Shown: positions 56,886 to 64,000 of the stretch, piece by piece
Layout of the letters: every line of letters starts with the position of its first letter
Position numbering within the stretch: the stretch's first letter is position 1
Source of the DNA: Lysinibacillus odysseyi
Lineage (GTDB): Bacteria; Bacillota; Bacilli; Bacillales_A; Planococcaceae
Direction: 5' to 3'
Assembly (NCBI GenBank): GCA_014595895.1
Contig: JABUKB010000002.1
Location: forward strand, 88,770-152,769
Length of the DNA stretch: 64,000 nucleotides
Notes under the pieces: generated by a model
What the model was told of the DNA's origin: nothing
The model's input: only the letters and a program-made list of their open reading frames with translations
Database searches by the model: none
Program-made: the position numbers and the translations under genes

Positions 56886-58757
56886 TTGAAATTATCAAAA
56901 ATTCTATTTCTCCTACTCGGTTTTGCTTCACTATTCATACTGCCTTTCATCAGCCTATATAATGATCCACCTTCTTTTGCTTCACAAGGCAGACTGAATT
57001 TGCATGAAACTCCTTTTGCTAGTAAAAAGCTAATTCCACTGGATGGAAATTGGGAGTTTTATGAAGGTGAGTTATATGAACCGGATGAATTTAAGAATGG
57101 GGTTACTGGAAGCGCAAAATTTATTCATGTGCCGGGTACTTGGACGTCAGAGGATGAAGAAGAAGGAATTGGCACCTATCGACTCGTCATTCAGAACGTG
57201 CCAACAGATCAAGTGCTTGGGATGAAGAAGCAGAACATCCGTAGTGCTAGTAAAATTTTTATTAACGGAAAATTAGTGAGCGAAGAGGGAATAGTTTCAA
57301 AGGAACATACAGTTTATAAAGAAGGAAATTTTCCAAAGCTGATTTTCTTCCAACCGGATACAGAGCAATTAGAGGTAGTTATTCAAGTTTCCGATTTTTC
57401 CTTTAACAGCGCTGGAATTACAAACTCAATCTATTTCGGTGAACAAGACTCTTTAGTAAGTGATAGCTTTCAAAAGGTGATATCCGAATTAGTGATTATT
57501 ACTGTTTTACTGACGATTGGAATGTTGTATATCTTTCTATATCTTTTTGTGGAAAGGTATCGTAAAAAGGAATTTTTCATTCTCTCCTTTGCTTTATCGT
57601 GTATATTTTTTGCATTCATTAATTTATGCTTAAGCGAAAGAACGATTCTTTACCTCATGCCAAGTTTATCTTTCGAGATGATGTTTAAAATCAAAGACGT
57701 CTCGATTTTTCTTGCGACCATTTCTTTAATTCTCATTGTTTCTCAAATCGATAAAAGATTTCTATCTGATCGATTAAGAAATTTATTAATTTTCACTTAT
57801 TCTCTCTACGTTCTAGTTATTTTATTTACATCATTGAATTTTTACCATTCCTTTGCCCCTGTTTTTATTGTATTAAATTGCTTTACTTATTTTTATAGCA
57901 TGATAAAAATTATGTATTTGTACATAAAAGAGAGAAATATTTCAAGTAACTATCACCACCATATTCTTCTGTTTAGTATCTTGAATATTAATATCTATAA
58001 TATCAATTTACTTCTATACAGTTTTGGCTTAACAACAAAATTGCAAATCGGTTTTTTAAACGTCTTATTTTACGCCATTGCCCTTGCCATTTATTTAACC
58101 ATTCGGGTCAACCAATCCTACAAAAGAAATGAGTATTTAACGCATGAATTGGATGTGACCGAACAGGCGTTTTTAGTAGCACAAATCAAGCCGCACTTTT
58201 TCTTCAATACATTAACAAGTGTAATGTCCCTGTGTTACACAGACAGCAAGAAGGCTGCCCAGTTATTGGCGCATTTTAGTAATTTTCTAAGACAATCCTT
58301 TGAATTTAATTCCCGGGACATGTTTGTAACGGTCGAAAAAGAAATGAAGTTATTACATTCTTATATTGCCATCGAGCAAGAACGATTTGGGGAGAATTTG
58401 CATATGGAGTATGACATTGATTCTGATGCATTAGCAGAGTCAATTCTTCCGCTGTCCATCCAGCCTTTAGTAGAAAATGCGATTAACCACGGCATTTATC
58501 CAAAAGAAGATGGCGGTGTTATTAAGGTTTCTATCCATAAGGAAAGCTCGAACTTAATGATTAGTGTGTTTGATACAGGAATCGGAATACCAGCTGAACA
58601 GATTCCAGCTTTATTGAATGCAAACAGGCGTACAGAACGAGGGATTGGAATAGCCAATATTAATAAAAGGTTAGCCAAATATTATCGTACGCAATTATCC
58701 ATCGAGAGTGAGCAAGGATTATGGACAAAGGTGACATTTGAAATACCGCTTGATTAA
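56886..58757 (+). CDS. LytS/YesM-like sensor histidine kinase (7TM type)
   Basis: This 623-residue kinase has a signal-like first helix, an extracellular sandwich domain (about 35-195; LDGNWEFYEGELYEPDEF, VPGTWTSEDEEEGIGTYRLV), seven membrane segments (about 205-415), and a His_kinase/HATPase unit with the LytS-YesM motif QIKPHFFFNTL (phospho-acceptor His near 437) and NAINHGIYPK, DTGIGIP, RGIGIANINKRL. It matches 7TM-DISM receptors, some of which sense carbohydrates. It starts with TTG after GGGGGTG and is divergent from the toxin operon. The regulator gene follows by 16 bases. Confidence 0.9.
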   Translation: MKLSKILFLLLGFASLFILPFISLYNDPPSFASQGRLNLHETPFASKKLIPLDGNWEFYEGELYEPDEFKNGVTGSAKFIHVPGTWTSEDEEEGIGTYRLVIQNVPTDQVLGMKKQNIRSASKIFINGKLVSEEGIVSKEHTVYKEGNFPKLIFFQPDTEQLEVVIQVSDFSFNSAGITNSIYFGEQDSLVSDSFQKVISELVIITVLLTIGMLYIFLYLFVERYRKKEFFILSFALSCIFFAFINLCLSERTILYLMPSLSFEMMFKIKDVSIFLATISLILIVSQIDKRFLSDRLRNLLIFTYSLYVLVILFTSLNFYHSFAPVFIVLNCFTYFYSMIKIMYLYIKERNISSNYHHHILLFSILNINIYNINLLLYSFGLTTKLQIGFLNVLFYAIALAIYLTIRVNQSYKRNEYLTHELDVTEQAFLVAQIKPHFFFNTLTSVMSLCYTDSKKAAQLLAHFSNFLRQSFEFNSRDMFVTVEKEMKLLHSYIAIEQERFGENLHMEYDIDSDALAESILPLSIQPLVENAINHGIYPKEDGGVIKVSIHKESSNLMISVFDTGIGIPAEQIPALLNANRRTERGIGIANINKRLAKYYRTQLSIESEQGLWTKVTFEIPLD

Positions 58758-58773
58758 GAAAGGAGCGATTTTT

Positions 58774-59550
58774 GTGCTGAAAGCCGTCATTGTGGACGAT
58801 GAAAAATTAGTCGCCAATTTTTTAAAAATACAATTAGAGAGTACCGGCTTAGTCGATGTGGTGTACGAATTTCAAAAACCGTCTACTGCACTAAGTGAAA
58901 TCCCAGATGTAAAACCGGATGTTGTTTTCCTTGATATTGAAATGCCTGGCATGAATGGCATTGAACTTGGTACGAAGCTTCTCGGTAAATGCATGGACTT
59001 AGAAATCATCTTTGTCACCGCATACAATCAATATGCGATTGATGCTTTCAAGCTGAACGCGATCCATTATCTTTTGAAACCGGCTGATGAAGAAGATCTT
59101 CGCGCGGCACTCGAAAGAATCATGGTAAAAAGAAAGTATCAACCGAAAGCGATTCAGTATGAGGACTTAAGAATTGAACTTCTTGGCCACCTAAAAGTGT
59201 TGCAAAATGGTCAAGAAGTGCAATTGAAGTGGCCAACAGTTAAAGTGGAAGAGTTATTTGCCCTCATGCTCCTGTACCGCAAGCATGGCATTGAAAAATG
59301 GCAGCTTACCGAAAAACTATGGCCCAATATGGAACTGAAAAAGGCTGAACAAAATCTCTACACATCCATTCATCGACTGAAGAAAACTTTATTAACAAAT
59401 GGTCTCCATATTTGCATTAGAAATGAGAAAGGCAAATATTTTCTCGACTTGCCTGACTGCATCATAGATATAGACGAGCAGCGTCCATTCAATAAAGCAA
59501 CATTATTTGGGGATAAGCAATATCATTGGGTAGAGGGATTAGATAATTGA
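58774..59550 (+). CDS. Response regulator with SARP-like DNA-binding domain
   Basis: This 259-residue regulator has a receiver domain (1-120; acidic VDDEK, phospho-acceptor Asp in VVFLDIEMPGMNG near 52, Lys in LLKPADE) and a C-terminal winged-helix unit resembling SARP/BTAD activators (LRIELLGHLKVLQNGQEVQL; LTEKLWPNMELKKAEQNLYT), instead of the LytTR domain usual for LytS-type kinases. It starts at GTG 58774 eight bases after AAGGAG, 16 bases past the kinase stop. It probably acts on the divergent toxin/collar operon. SARP proteins often bind direct repeats about 11 bases apart, such as those seen there. Confidence 0.88.
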   Translation: MLKAVIVDDEKLVANFLKIQLESTGLVDVVYEFQKPSTALSEIPDVKPDVVFLDIEMPGMNGIELGTKLLGKCMDLEIIFVTAYNQYAIDAFKLNAIHYLLKPADEEDLRAALERIMVKRKYQPKAIQYEDLRIELLGHLKVLQNGQEVQLKWPTVKVEELFALMLLYRKHGIEKWQLTEKLWPNMELKKAEQNLYTSIHRLKKTLLTNGLHICIRNEKGKYFLDLPDCIIDIDEQRPFNKATLFGDKQYHWVEGLDN

Positions 59551-59863
59551 TTTTATGCATAAGGCGAAATGAGCATTGGCATATTCAAATTGCGTCACTA
59601 AGAAATGCTTCAATAATCTTTCGCCCCGTGAACTAAATTGAATATTATAGGATTTTAAGCTACTCCTATCTTTTCTCTTACTATTTCTTTTAAAAATGCT
59701 CCGTTTAAGAATAATGGTGATTTTTGATAACTCTTCGAAATTTTATTTTCAGTTACCTGTCAGATGATAAGAAATATATGAATAGTATATTACTGGATTA
59801 ATAAGATTGAAACAGGAAGAAAAATGAGGTGATTTTATTTTAGAAAAACTCAGGAAAATTAAT
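59551..59863. other. Intergenic DNA
   Basis: I see no gene or RNA. A GAGGTGA ribosome-site word at 59826-59832 lies 31 bases before the ATG of the next gene, too far to serve it; upstream in-frame codons offer only non-standard starts. Confidence 0.5.
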
Positions 59864-60238
59864 ATGAAAACTGCTGTATTTATGGGAATTATTTTTTACT
59901 CTTTGACCATCTTAATCCACTTTCTTATTATAAGCAAAAATATTCCATTCACATGGGTTAATGGTGGAAGGTCTGAATCATTCGCTGAACAGCTACCAAT
60001 ATCTGTTATAAATATCGTTATTTCTATTATTGGAGTAGTTTTTACGTTATTTGTTGGTAGAAGTAAACTATATAAATACAAAAGAAGAATAACCGTTATA
60101 TGTGGGTTTTTTGTTGTACTTTGGTCTTTTGGATTTATACAACAATTGTTTGGAACACCTTTTGAAAAAATGGTTTGTTCGTTAGTATTGCTTCTGGGAG
60201 TTATCTCGAACTTGCGTATGGCGATTGAAAAAAAATAG
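59864..60238 (+). CDS. Small membrane protein of unknown function
   Basis: This 124-residue protein has four likely membrane helices (MGIIFYSLTILIHFLIISKN; ISVINIVISIIGVVFTLFVG; RITVICGFFVVLWSFGFI; MVCSLVLLLGVISNL). I do not recognise the family. The ATG at 59864 has no good ribosome site of its own. If translation began at an ATT near 59837, just after GAGGTGA, the protein would gain nine residues (ILEKLRKIN); that is speculative. It stands alone between the two-component system and the monooxygenase. Confidence 0.6.
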   Translation: MKTAVFMGIIFYSLTILIHFLIISKNIPFTWVNGGRSESFAEQLPISVINIVISIIGVVFTLFVGRSKLYKYKRRITVICGFFVVLWSFGFIQQLFGTPFEKMVCSLVLLLGVISNLRMAIEKK

Positions 60239-60314
60239 ATGTAACTATTTAATTAATAAGTTTGTGAACAATTACACTTAAACTAAAGGGATGCGTTAGT
60301 TTAACAAGCAAATA

Positions 60315-60359
60315 TTATAAAAATAGAACTTCCACAAATTGAGAACTCCTATTTTTATA
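60315..60359. terminator. Probable terminator after the small membrane protein
   Basis: TATAAAAATAG pairs with CTATTTTTATA around an interior partly paired region. It lies in the gap between two convergent genes. Confidence 0.5.
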
Positions 60360-60448
60360 AGTAATATCAACATTAAACTTTAACAGAGCTTTTAAAAAAC
60401 AAAATTGCTCTTATAAGGTATAAGGTTTTCAATCTAATTAAAAATGAA

Positions 60449-61498
60449 TTAAACAAAATTTTTCCGAATTCGTTTAACGATATATTTTGCATCTGCGCCT
60501 ACCCCTCGTAGTGTTGCCGAAGCAAAGGAACGTTGAGCTGGTAATCCTACAAAATACAATCCCGGTATTGATGTACTCACTCCACTCTTATGAAATGGTT
60601 CACCATTTTTATCTAGTACTTCAGTATTTTTTAGAAACCCAATATTAGCTCGATATCCTGTTGCAAAAATTACACTGTCTATTTCTTCTTTAGATCCATC
60701 CGACCATATTACACCATCTTCAAAAAAGGATTCGAACATTTTCCTTACCTTGGGATTGCCTTCTTTTATTCGCTGCTCATATTCACCGAGGTCTATTACC
60801 GAAGAATTCTTTGCAAATTTTCTACCAAAGCTCCAAAAGGAATCAATACCGGTTATAAGAAACCAAAAGTGAATATCCTTACCTAAAAACTTTTGAGGAA
60901 TAAATGAAATAGGCTCTCGTACGGCTAAAGTCGTATCTGAGACTTCGGATAATTCGATTGCAATCTGAATAGCTGAGTTTCCTCTACCAACCACAATGAC
61001 TGATTGATTCCTAAAAGGTTCAATATTCTTATATTGAGCTGAGTGCAATACTTTACCACGATATTTATTTATTCCTTCTATTTCTGGAATAAATGGATTG
61101 TTGAAGGTTCCGGTTGCACATACAACGTTTTGCGAGAGATACTCTTCCCCTGATATTGTAGTTATCTGAAAGCCATGAGGTGTCTTAGATACTTGCTCAA
61201 CACGTTTATGAAAGACAATTGGAAGTTCAAAATAAAGTGCATAATCTTTTAAATATTGAATGATTTGATTCCTGCTTGGGTATTCATTTTTTACTGTCGA
61301 TAAACTTAAACCAGGAAGAGACGAAAACTTTCCAGGTGAGAATAATTTAAGACTTTCATAGTAGTTTGGCCAAGCCCCTGCTGCTTCTCCGCTTGCTTCA
61401 AGAATCAAAAACGATAGACCACTCTTTTTTAAATAATACCCCATAGCTAAACCTGACTGTCCTGCCCCAATCACAATAACATCCCATATTTTACTCAA
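60449..61498 (-). CDS. Flavin-containing monooxygenase-like protein (CzcO type)
   Basis: This 349-residue flavoprotein has FAD motif VIGAGQSGLAMGYYLKKSGL (10-29), the pyridine-nucleotide site VVGRGNSAIQIAIELSEV (near 167-184) and the FMO-type SVIFATGYRANIGFL (near 277-291). Related proteins oxidise soft nucleophiles or small organic compounds, and some sit with metal or arsenic genes. It starts with TTG after GGGGGGA. Just upstream lie the marR-family gene and the second copy of its probable operator, so it is likely the regulated gene. Substrate unknown. Confidence 0.87.
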   Translation of the reverse strand: MSKIWDVIVIGAGQSGLAMGYYLKKSGLSFLILEASGEAAGAWPNYYESLKLFSPGKFSSLPGLSLSTVKNEYPSRNQIIQYLKDYALYFELPIVFHKRVEQVSKTPHGFQITTISGEEYLSQNVVCATGTFNNPFIPEIEGINKYRGKVLHSAQYKNIEPFRNQSVIVVGRGNSAIQIAIELSEVSDTTLAVREPISFIPQKFLGKDIHFWFLITGIDSFWSFGRKFAKNSSVIDLGEYEQRIKEGNPKVRKMFESFFEDGVIWSDGSKEEIDSVIFATGYRANIGFLKNTEVLDKNGEPFHKSGVSTSIPGLYFVGLPAQRSFASATLRGVGADAKYIVKRIRKNFV

Positions 61499-61619
61499 AA
61501 AATATCCCCCCGTATAAAGACATAACTGAATAAGAATCTTTTAGATTAGCTCAATAACTTTAATACATGTATTTTTTAATAAACTACAGACCCCTCCCCC
61601 CAATAACATTTAATTTTAG

Positions 61620-61632
61620 TTGCATAATGCAA
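61620..61632. promoter_or_regulatory. MarR operator copy upstream of the monooxygenase
   Basis: TTGCATAATGCAA is a palindrome with arms TTGCA and TGCAA. It differs by one base from a palindrome in front of the marR-type gene. Confidence 0.65.
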
Positions 61633-61645
61633 GTATCAGTGAAAT

Positions 61646-61669
61646 ATAAAAGCAAGATTTCTCTTGCTT
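61646..61669 (-). terminator. Terminator overlapping the end of the MarR gene
   Basis: AAGCAAG pairs with CTTGCTT and T-rich sequence follows on the minus strand. The stem overlaps the stop codon. Confidence 0.6.
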
Positions 61670-62114
61670 AATCTAAGGGTGTACAACAAAATGTGGATTT
61701 TGACATTGCTTCATTCAACAATTTAATTGAACGAATCACAGTTTCCCTTTCAAATTCGTTCATATGTGAAAATACTTCGTCTAAATAACTATTTATCGCA
61801 TGATCAATACTTGTAGCAACGAACTTTCCCTGTACAGTAAGGCTCAAAATTGATACCCTTTTATCTTGGGATGAAGGGGTCTTTTTCACTAAATCCAGTT
61901 TCACCAATGTTTGAATTTGTCTACTGAACGTAGTGATATCCATCGCTAATGCTTCAGCAATTTGCTGCATAGATGGTCCATATTGCTTATCGATTTCATA
62001 AAGGATATGACTTTGAATAGGAGAAATCTCAAAGTTCCCTACAGAACAACAATTTTTATCTAATAAACCAAATCTCCTCATCAATAAATGAAAGATTTCG
62101 CGTTTGTTTTCCAT
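61668..62114 (-). CDS. MarR-family transcriptional regulator
   Basis: This 148-residue regulator has a winged-helix domain of MarR type (QSHILYEIDKQYGPSMQQIA, MDITTFSRQIQTLVKLDLV, KDKRVSI-like wing SQDKRVSILSLT). It has two CC pairs, near 21-22 (NCCSVG) and at the end (FCCTPLD), which could sense thiol-reactive compounds or metals. GAGGTGAGAAG precedes the ATG at 62114. A palindrome, TTGCATATTGCAA, sits 36-48 bases upstream of the start, probably for self-repression. A near-copy lies before the monooxygenase gene. Confidence 0.9.
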   Translation of the reverse strand: MENKREIFHLLMRRFGLLDKNCCSVGNFEISPIQSHILYEIDKQYGPSMQQIAEALAMDITTFSRQIQTLVKLDLVKKTPSSQDKRVSILSLTVQGKFVATSIDHAINSYLDEVFSHMNEFERETVIRSIKLLNEAMSKSTFCCTPLD

Positions 62115-62149
62115 CTTCTCACCTCTAAGTATAGTTATACACAAATTAT

Positions 62150-62162
62150 TTGCATATTGCAA
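62150..62162. promoter_or_regulatory. MarR operator copy upstream of the MarR gene
   Basis: TTGCATATTGCAA is a palindrome (arms TTGCA/TGCAA). It matches the site at 61620-61632 in 12 of 13 bases. Confidence 0.65.
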
Positions 62163-62197
62163 CTAAAATGACACCATAACCATATTTAAATGTCCAA

Positions 62198-62248
62198 ATA
62201 AAAAACCATCTCCCCTCTGAAATATGCCTACCTAGAGAAGAGATGATT
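62198..62248 (-). terminator. Terminator of the DUF3243 gene
   Basis: On the minus strand ATCATCTC.TCTCT pairs with AGAG.GAGATGGT, followed by TTTTTT. Confidence 0.75.
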
Positions 62249-62291
62249 TCATTAACTTTTTTGCAAAACTACAAATTGAAGGTTTTGTTTA

Positions 62292-62597
62292 TTATTTTTG
62301 CACCATTCGGAGTAAAGCATGAGCGATTGCATGTTTTTCATCGCCTTCTGCCGCAGTCCATAATTCTTTCAGTACCTTTTCTTCACTGTTGCGAGGTTCT
62401 TCAAATTTTGCAAGATAGTCCGCGACTTTTTCTGCAGCTTTGGCAAGCGCTTCTTCGCCTAAACCTAAACGTTCACCTTTGGATACTTGGTCATTTAAGT
62501 AATTTTTAAAATTGTTAAAGCTTTCTAAGATTCGATCTTTCTCCTCTTGAGAAAGGTCCTGTAATCGATTTTCTACTTTGTTCATTTCTTCTGCCAT
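62292..62597 (-). CDS. DUF3243 protein (YmfJ-like)
   Basis: This is a 101-residue acidic helical cytoplasmic protein. The DUF3243 features are FNNFKNYLNDQVSKGERLGL and KAAEKVADYLAKFEEPRNSE, found in small Bacillales proteins such as YmfJ. Function is not known. AGGAGGAGT precedes the ATG. It is monocistronic, with a clear terminator. Confidence 0.85.
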   Translation of the reverse strand: MAEEMNKVENRLQDLSQEEKDRILESFNNFKNYLNDQVSKGERLGLGEEALAKAAEKVADYLAKFEEPRNSEEKVLKELWTAAEGDEKHAIAHALLRMVQK

Positions 62598-62894
62598 GAT
62601 AACTCCTCCTTCAGTTAAGTTGTAGTACAGTAAGCATGTTCCCCAACTGGTTTGAAGTAAACATAGTCCTATAGGATTATCTTCTAATAAAAATCAGATA
62701 TTTATATTTAAAAATAAAAACTTTCCTATTTTTTTGTTAACTAATCTTTTCATTAGATACTTGGTATTAAAGTATTTATGGAAGTTTCATCTCCCTAAAT
62801 CGATTGCTATGGCGATGGGTAAAAGCAGGAAAAGGAAAATTTCAAAGAGGATAGAAAATTTTTTTAAAATATCGAGTAAAATTAAAATTCTGCT
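62598..62894. other. Intergenic DNA
   Basis: This is the upstream region of the DUF3243 gene and the stretch after the spore-protein terminator. I see AT-rich sequence only, with no gene, RNA or repeat I can support. Confidence 0.5.
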
Positions 62895-62950
62895 CATATA
62901 AAAACCCCAAATAGCGCACTTTATAAAAAGTATCACTATTCAGGGTTTGG
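62895..62950 (-). terminator. Terminator of the spore-protein gene
   Basis: AACCCTGAATAGTGATAC pairs imperfectly with GTGCGCTATTTGGGGTT; TTTTTAT follows on the minus strand. Confidence 0.65.
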
Positions 62951-62997
62951 TTCAGAGGATTTGTATAACCTCTCTATAGCCCGTAGAGATGATTTAC

Positions 62998-63228
62998 TTA
63001 GCAGTCCTCGCAGTTGTTATTGCGGTTTTGGTTGTTATTGTTACGATTGTTGCGGTTATTGTTGTTGCGGTCGAAGTTCACTTCTTCAGCAAACTCTTCG
63101 CGGTTGTTGCGGTTGTTACGGTCAAAGTTTACCTCTTGAGCAAATTCCTCACGGTTGTTACGGTTATTTGCATCATTGTTTTGACGGTTGTTGCGTTGGT
63201 TTTGGTTGTTGTTATTGTTTCGCGCCAT
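62998..63228 (-). CDS. Gamma-type small acid-soluble spore protein, Asn/Arg-rich variant
   Basis: This 76-residue protein is made of Asn-, Arg- and Gln-rich sequence with two copies of NNREEFA(Q/E)EVNFDRNN (about 23-38 and 39-54). The EFAQEVN core matches the (E)FA(S)ETN repeat of gamma-type SASP (SspE), a spore amino-acid store cut by the GPR protease. The repeat spacing is shorter than usual and the end NNNCEDC has two cysteines, which gamma SASPs normally lack. A strong GGAGGTGAGAGG site precedes the ATG. The call is good but not certain. Confidence 0.7.
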   Translation of the reverse strand: MARNNNNNQNQRNNRQNNDANNRNNREEFAQEVNFDRNNRNNREEFAEEVNFDRNNNNRNNRNNNNQNRNNNCEDC

Positions 63229-63300
63229 GTTCCTCTCACCTCCACAAAGTTATTATGAGTAATGAGAAATTAATTATGCGCTATTTACATGCTAGATAAT

Positions 63301-63347
63301 AAAAAATGCCAAAGCCCTTGATTTTAAAGGGTTTTGGCGTTTTTTGA
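63301..63347. terminator. Hairpin with T tracts on both strands
   Basis: AATGCCAAAGCCCTT pairs with AA.GGGTTTTGGCGTT and runs of T follow on either strand. It lies between the spore-protein gene and the terminator of the next gene, so its own transcript is unclear. Confidence 0.7.
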
Positions 63348-63489
63348 AATTTGATTATTGTATATATAAAATGCAATAGCATCCTTCAAATTCCACTAGC
63401 TCTTTTGGCAACAACAAACGTACATAACCATTATTTTTTCAGCTTCTATGGCAATCTACACTTCCCTTTTATCTATTGATGCTATAAGC

Positions 63490-63530
63490 GAAAGAGGCAC
63501 CAGTTCTGTTTAGAACCAATGTCTCTTCTA
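63490..63530. other. Small hairpin of unknown role
   Basis: AAGAG.CA..GTTCT pairs with AGAAC..TG.CTCTT with small bulges. It sits between two terminators and could be part of a short RNA, but no promoter is evident. Confidence 0.35.
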
Positions 63531-63540
63531 ATGTAAATAA

Positions 63541-63575
63541 ATAAAAAACGCTTGGCGGTCAACCCAGCGCTGTAC
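63541..63575 (-). terminator. Terminator of the gene at the window end
   Basis: CGCTGGG pairs with CC.AAGCG with one mismatch, and TTTTTTA follows on the minus strand. Confidence 0.65.
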
Positions 63576-63582
63576 TACCCTA

Positions 63583-64000
63583 TTATTTTTTCATTTTGTC
63601 CCAGCTATGCACATGATGGATTGCTACGCCCTCAAAATAACGATTTTTAGAGTAATGTTTACTAATTTGATCGAGCGTCCCGTTCATTTGTTTTTCACCT
63701 TTAATAGCAAAAGAAACTTGAGGCTCAGTTGAAAAGTGCATCGTTTCCACACCAATCACAACAGGCGTCTTATATTTTTGGGCATAACTCATTTCATTTT
63801 TTGTAATGCTTTTTAATGCCGTCACTGTATTGCGGTAGGCCATAATGGATACACCATCTACCCTAGCAATAATCCATTCTGCTAAATTGCCTCTGCCTAA
63901 TGTGCTGTTATAAAGCACTTCATCATACCAAAACGGAATATCTACTTCAATTTTCATATCCGAACTCCGTGCTTGCTTCTGAGCATGCTGCAATAACTGT
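63583..64000 (-). CDS. C-terminal part of a TIM-barrel-like protein, cut by the window end
   Basis: The reading frame stays open to the window edge, so at least 139 residues of a longer protein are seen. The ATG at 63993 has no ribosome site and is probably internal. Motifs IPFWYDEV, RVDGVSIMAYRNT, YKTPVVIGVETMHFS and GVAIHHVHSWDKM look like strands of a glycoside-hydrolase-like TIM barrel, with Glu in GVET a possible active residue. I cannot name the family. It is transcribed leftward and ends at its own terminator. Confidence 0.65.
   Translation of the reverse strand, partial: QLLQHAQKQARSSDMKIEVDIPFWYDEVLYNSTLGRGNLAEWIIARVDGVSIMAYRNTVTALKSITKNEMSYAQKYKTPVVIGVETMHFSTEPQVSFAIKGEKQMNGTLDQISKHYSKNRYFEGVAIHHVHSWDKMKK

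Noticed and set aside
62989..63258. Val/Cys-rich plus-strand frames over the spore-protein gene
   Set aside because: They mirror the Asn-rich repeats. The minus-strand gene has the strong ribosome site and SASP-like repeats.
1..64000. CRISPR arrays, rRNA and tRNA genes
   Set aside because: No spaced identical repeats, no rRNA-like blocks and no cloverleaf with a T-loop GTTCRA match were noticed on reading. A covariance-model scan would be needed to exclude short RNAs.

Overview
The window looks like a chromosomal segment of a low-GC, spore-forming, motile Bacillota, most likely a Planococcaceae/Caryophanaceae relative such as Lysinibacillus or Solibacillus. The grounds are AT-rich codon use, strong AGGAGG-type ribosome sites, a gamma-type small acid-soluble spore protein, DUF3243 and J-domain/TPR proteins, pdxST, an S-layer-homology protein and Bacillus-type siderophore uptake. 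The genus is inference. No rRNA, tRNA or CRISPR array was seen.

1-23.7 kb is mostly core or ordinary accessory genome. It holds a two-component system, a chemoreceptor, a quinone oxidoreductase, a Fic protein with a small overlapping partner, a geranylgeranyl-reductase-like flavoprotein, a J-domain/TPR protein, a DUF421/DUF4363 pair, an Asn-rich protein, a BCCT transporter, a DUF2179 membrane protein and pdxS-pdxT. A Fur-controlled siderophore ABC transporter with a ferredoxin-NADP reductase downstream, an EndoQ-like PHP protein and a Csp3-like copper-storage protein follow. Two short coding remnants lie in intergenic DNA.

23.7-36.5 kb is a defence island. A 5-methylcytosine methyltransferase diverges from a Sau3AI/MutH-like restriction enzyme. 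Next comes a nuclease pseudogene whose one frame carries five internal stops, then an HNH endonuclease, then a four-gene overlapping operon: two unknown proteins, a DrmA-type helicase and a DrmB-type DUF1998 protein. The operon resembles class 2 DISARM, but no phospholipase-D gene (drmC) is present and the DrmE-like part seems to be split in two.

36.9-47.6 kb holds a secreted Ig-like protein, an amidase / LuxR regulator / MHS-family transporter group, a second chemoreceptor, a diguanylate cyclase, and an unusual endonuclease with three zinc-ribbon-like repeats, an HNH domain and three AP2 domains.

47.9-59.6 kb is the second highlight. One minus-strand operon encodes a protein with a Cry-type helical N-terminal domain joined to a jacalin-like lectin domain, a GNAT acetyltransferase, three tail-collar paralogues and a 1744-residue SLH-anchored adhesin. 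A LytS/YesM-like kinase and a response regulator with a SARP-like output domain diverge from it and may control it. No phage structural genes accompany the collar proteins, so this reads as a chromosomal toxin/surface-display cluster.

59.8-64 kb holds a small membrane protein, a MarR regulator and a flavin monooxygenase that share a repeated operator palindrome, DUF3243, the spore protein and a gene cut by the window end.
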